Below, in pieces: positions 42,620 through 45,847 of a stretch of 45,847 nucleotides of DNA (its first letter is position 1; each line of letters begins with the position of its first letter). Where the stretch lies: NCBI GenBank assembly GCA_947453625.1, contig CANGHK010000042.1, positions 1 through 45,847 of the forward strand, given 5' to 3'. Source of the DNA: Burkholderiales bacterium (GTDB taxonomy: Bacteria > Pseudomonadota > Gammaproteobacteria > Burkholderiales > Burkholderiaceae_C). The position numbers were made by a program, and so were the translations under genes. The notes below the pieces were generated by a model. The model worked only from the letters and a program-made list of their open reading frames with translations. It was not told where the DNA came from and made no database searches.

Positions 42620-42760
42620 CTATGCCTTGGGCATCCTGGCCAAGCGCTCAGCCGCCTGGCGCAGGCCCTCGAAAATGGATTCCGCCATCCGCGCGGGGAA
42701 GCCTGCTGGCAGCTTGGCAGTTGGTCAATGATGGTGAGGACTTGTTTCACGCGAAGCTCG
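42620..42760 (-). pseudogene. HipA-like kinase toxin, C-terminal remnant with 8-bp duplication
   Basis: One reverse frame reads RVKQVLTIIDQLP, and another, ending at the TAG at 42620, reads AGFPARMAESIFEGLRQAAE then RLARMPKA. The combined …DQLPAGFPARMAESIFEGLR… resembles the last helices of HipA-family Ser/Thr kinases. The two frames are separated by a tandem duplication, CTGCCAAG followed by CTGCCAGC; removing one 8-bp copy restores a single frame. No kinase core or HipB gene is nearby. Confidence 0.42.
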
Positions 42761-43015
42761 CAGGGTGCCCTCTTGCGGTCAGCGGACTCAACCCGCCAGG
42801 GTAGTTTTTGCACGACAGCTGTTTGACGGGTAAACGGCAAGTACCTGTCAGAGGCGTAAACGCGCGGTGCGCCTGAACCGGGTCGGGCCAGGCAACTGCG
42901 CATTGAACTCAAGGCCGATACGGTGGCCGACCTGCGCCGAAGTGCGCGGGCAACCGTCCTCGCCTCGCGTGACCAGCAAGCGCGACAGCGCGTCTCAATA
43001 GCTTGAAGGCGCCCG
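42761..43015. other. Intergenic region downstream of the ABC operon
   Basis: No supported gene and no T-tailed hairpin directly after the dppF-like stop. Forward and reverse frames here are open only by composition. Confidence 0.4.
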
Positions 43016-44154
<1,139 letters not shown>

Positions 44155-44158
<4 letters not shown>

Positions 44159-45189
44159 CGCACCAGGTCCATTGCCAGGTTGGCGGGCAAGCCCTGTTCC
44201 ACCGGGGCCTTCCAGCAGGCGGTCAGGTGCGACGGGCCCAGCGTGCGCAGCGGCGGCGCCTGGGCGTGGCAGCGCGCGTCCGCGAACGGGCAGCGCGGCG
44301 CAAAACGACATCCGGCGGGCTGGTCGGCCGGGCTGGGCACGGTGCCCTCGATGGTGGCCAGCCGCGCGCGGCTGACGTCCAGCCGCGGGATCGAGCCCAG
44401 CAGGCCTATCGTGTAGGGATGCTGGGGGTCGTCGAACAGTGCTTTGACCGGCGCGCTTTCGACCACCTGCCCGGCATACATCACGATCACCTCGTCGACC
44501 AGTTCGGCGATCACGCCCAGGTCGTGGGTGATGATCAGGATCGCCATGCCCAGGCGCTGCTGCAGGTCGCGCAGCAGATCCAGGATCTGGGCCTGTATCG
44601 TCACATCCAGCGCAGTGGTGGGTTCGTCGGCGATCAGCAGCGACGGCTCGCAAGACAGCGCCATCGCGATCATCACCCGCTGGCGCATGCCGCCCGACAG
44701 CTGGTGCGGAAAGTCGTCGAAGCGCTGCGCCGGCGACGGGATGCGCACCAGTTCCAGCACCTCGATCGCGCGCGCCTTTGCCGAGTCATTCGACAGGTCC
44801 GAATGCGCCCGTATCGCCTCGACGATCTGCTGGCCGATGCTGTGCACCGGGTTCAGCGAGGTCATCGGCTCCTGGAAGACCATCGCCATTCGGCCGCCGC
44901 GCAGCAAGCGGCGTTCGTTGGCCGACAGCCCCAGCATGTCGCGGCCCTCGAAGACCAGCGCGTCGGCGCTGACCCGGCCCGGCGGCGAGGACACCAGGCC
45001 CATCAGCGAGAGCGAGGTCACGCTCTTGCCGCAGCCCGATTCGCCCACCAGCCCGACCGATCGCGCGCGACCGACCGAGAAGCTGATGCCGTCCACCGCC
45101 TTGAACAGGCCGCGCTCGGTGTCGAACCAGGTGCGCAGGTTGCGCACCTCCAGCAGCGGTGGCTCGGTGGAGGGCGTGCCAGCTGCCAT
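44155..45189 (-). CDS. Dipeptide/oligopeptide-type ABC transporter ATPase (DppD-like)
   Basis: 344 residues from ATG 45189 ([20 protein letters not shown]). Walker [11 protein letters not shown]-loop [20 protein letters not shown], signature [15 protein letters not shown], Walker [21 protein letters not shown] and ITHDLGV are intact. The C-terminal [17 protein letters not shown] repeats the family Cys motif. It forms a heterodimer with the DppF-like protein to power import. A longer in-frame start at 45228 lacks homology. 135 bp separate it from the receptor gene; permease genes are not in this gap and must lie beyond the window. Confidence 0.88.
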
Positions 45190-45284
45190 GTCAGCTCTCC
45201 ATGGCGCAGAGCGCCGCGCTAAATGCACAGCACAGGCGCAACCCAGTAAACGCCGCGGAACCGGCTCTGCCGGGCCGCTGGCGT

Positions 45285-45321
45285 TGCCCCCTTGAGGGGG
45301 CGGCCGAAGGCCGCAGGGGGT
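45285..45321. repeat. Intergenic double hairpin element (REP-like)
   Basis: GCCCCCTTGAGGGGGC (45286-45301) is one hairpin, and GCGGCCGAAGGCCGC (about 45300-45314) is a second, overlapping stem. They are followed by AGGGGG, which could pair with the first CCCCCT in an alternative fold. Similar GC-rich CCCCT…AGGGGG elements are scattered between genes in Comamonadaceae-type genomes. It lies immediately downstream of the receptor stop and may set the receptor-to-ATPase expression ratio. Confidence 0.65.
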
Positions 45322-45324
45322 GGG

Positions 45325-45847
45325 TCATTGGCTCACGTCCAGTCCCTTGTAGAAGGTGTACTGGAACAGCATGTGCGCGCGCGCCCCCTTGATCTTCTTG
45401 GTCGACACCTGGTACATGCGCGAGTTCATCACCGGGATCCACAGGTGCTCCTTCATCACGATCTCCTGCGCGGCCTGGTAGCCGGCGGCACGGTCGGTGG
45501 CGTTCAGCGCGGTGCGGCCTTTCAGGATGGCGGCGTCGGTGGCGGCGTCCTTCCAGTTCATCCGGTTGGGCGCCGGGATCTGCGAGGAGTCGAAGTAGAA
45601 GTTCATCAGCTCGCCGGCCGACAGGTAGGGCACGGTGACGGTCCAGAGGTCGAAGTCCTGGCCTTGCAGGCGCGCGGGCATGATGCCGGACTCGAGCGCG
45701 GTGATCTGCCAGTCGACGCCGATCTTGCGCATGTAACCCTGGATCGCCTCGGCGATGCGCGGGAAGATCGTGACCTGCGGGATGAACACCACCGGCGCCA
45801 GCCGCACGCCGTCCTTGATGCGTATGCCATCGGGCCCCTTCTTGGTC
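45325..45847 (-). CDS. Peptide/nickel-type (family 5) ABC solute-binding protein, C-terminal part
   Basis: The frame ending at 45325 runs off the right edge of the window. The visible 173 residues contain KKGPDGIRIKDGVRLAPVVF, IQGYMRKIGVDWQITALESG, FDLWTVTVPYLSAGELMNFY, and DRAAGYQAAQEIVMKEHLWI, the usual C-terminal lobe of DppA/OppA-like receptors. It is the periplasmic receptor of the adjoining transporter; peptide, glutathione or other cargo cannot be told. The complete start and signal peptide are outside the window. Confidence 0.85.
   Translation of the reverse strand, partial: TKKGPDGIRIKDGVRLAPVVFIPQVTIFPRIAEAIQGYMRKIGVDWQITALESGIMPARLQGQDFDLWTVTVPYLSAGELMNFYFDSSQIPAPNRMNWKDAATDAAILKGRTALNATDRAAGYQAAQEIVMKEHLWIPVMNSRMYQVSTKKIKGARAHMLFQYTFYKGLDVSQ

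Overview
The base composition (high GC with G/C-rich third codon positions), the set of Bug-type periplasmic receptors, the H-NS homologue with an Ala/Lys tail and the prokaryotic FeS photolyase point to a betaproteobacterium of the order Burkholderiales. It is probably an environmental, metabolically versatile member such as the Rubrivivax/Leptothrix/Comamonadaceae group. That placement is inferred from protein families, not from a marker gene. No rRNA, tRNA or CRISPR array was seen.

Positions 1-7700 are a decaying catabolic region. The right end of an IS66-type element has cut off the 3' end of an aryl/alcohol dehydrogenase gene. Next to it are an intact tannase/feruloyl-esterase lipoprotein gene, a thiolase-like gene with an in-frame UGA, the tail of an enoyl-CoA hydratase, a large MalT/AlkS-type (LAL) regulator, and scraps of an acyl-CoA ligase and a serine recombinase. 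Together they look like the remains of an aromatic-ester or phenylpropanoid pathway that used CoA thioesters.

Positions 7944-14347 hold a predicted outer-membrane beta-barrel gene and a complete leftward arsenic operon: gapdh-arsJ-arsC-acr3-arsR. It is preceded by a strong dyad operator, and arsR is unusually the last gene. It combines arsenate reduction plus arsenite export (ArsC/Acr3) with 1-arseno-3-phosphoglycerate formation plus export (GAPDH/ArsJ). A small zinc-ribbon gene lies upstream.

Positions 14530-22020 hold a GntR/FCD regulator pseudogene with a microhomology deletion, a carboxymuconolactone-decarboxylase-like gene overlapped in an operon by a beta-hydroxyacid dehydrogenase gene, an ABC ATPase remnant, three Bug (TctC-like) solute receptors without membrane partners, a PaaI-type thioesterase, an unknown gene and a NUDIX hydrolase. 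A four-tract G-quadruplex motif lies upstream of the third Bug gene.

Positions 22365-28222 begin with an H-NS-like protein and a degraded unknown gene, followed by a light-repair cluster: a renalase-like remnant, an FeS-containing (6-4)-type photolyase with a hexanucleotide-encoded Asn-Ala tail, a DCC-family thiol protein, a conserved-looking six-Cys mini-protein, and a classical photolyase/cryptochrome.

Positions 28342-42427 are mostly single-gene metabolic functions on alternating strands: nitroreductase, sorbosone-dehydrogenase-like beta-propeller, CinA-like protein, GST, an HTH protein, a GNAT that seems to have lost its MarR DNA-binding domain, an MFS exporter, a 763-residue Fe(II)/2-oxoglutarate oxygenase preceded by three 14-bp iterons, VOC protein, quinone reductase, alpha/beta hydrolase, Old Yellow Enzyme and enoyl-CoA hydratase. 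A HipA-like remnant follows. The window ends in a leftward dipeptide-type ABC operon (receptor C-terminus, DppD, DppF) that continues past the right edge.
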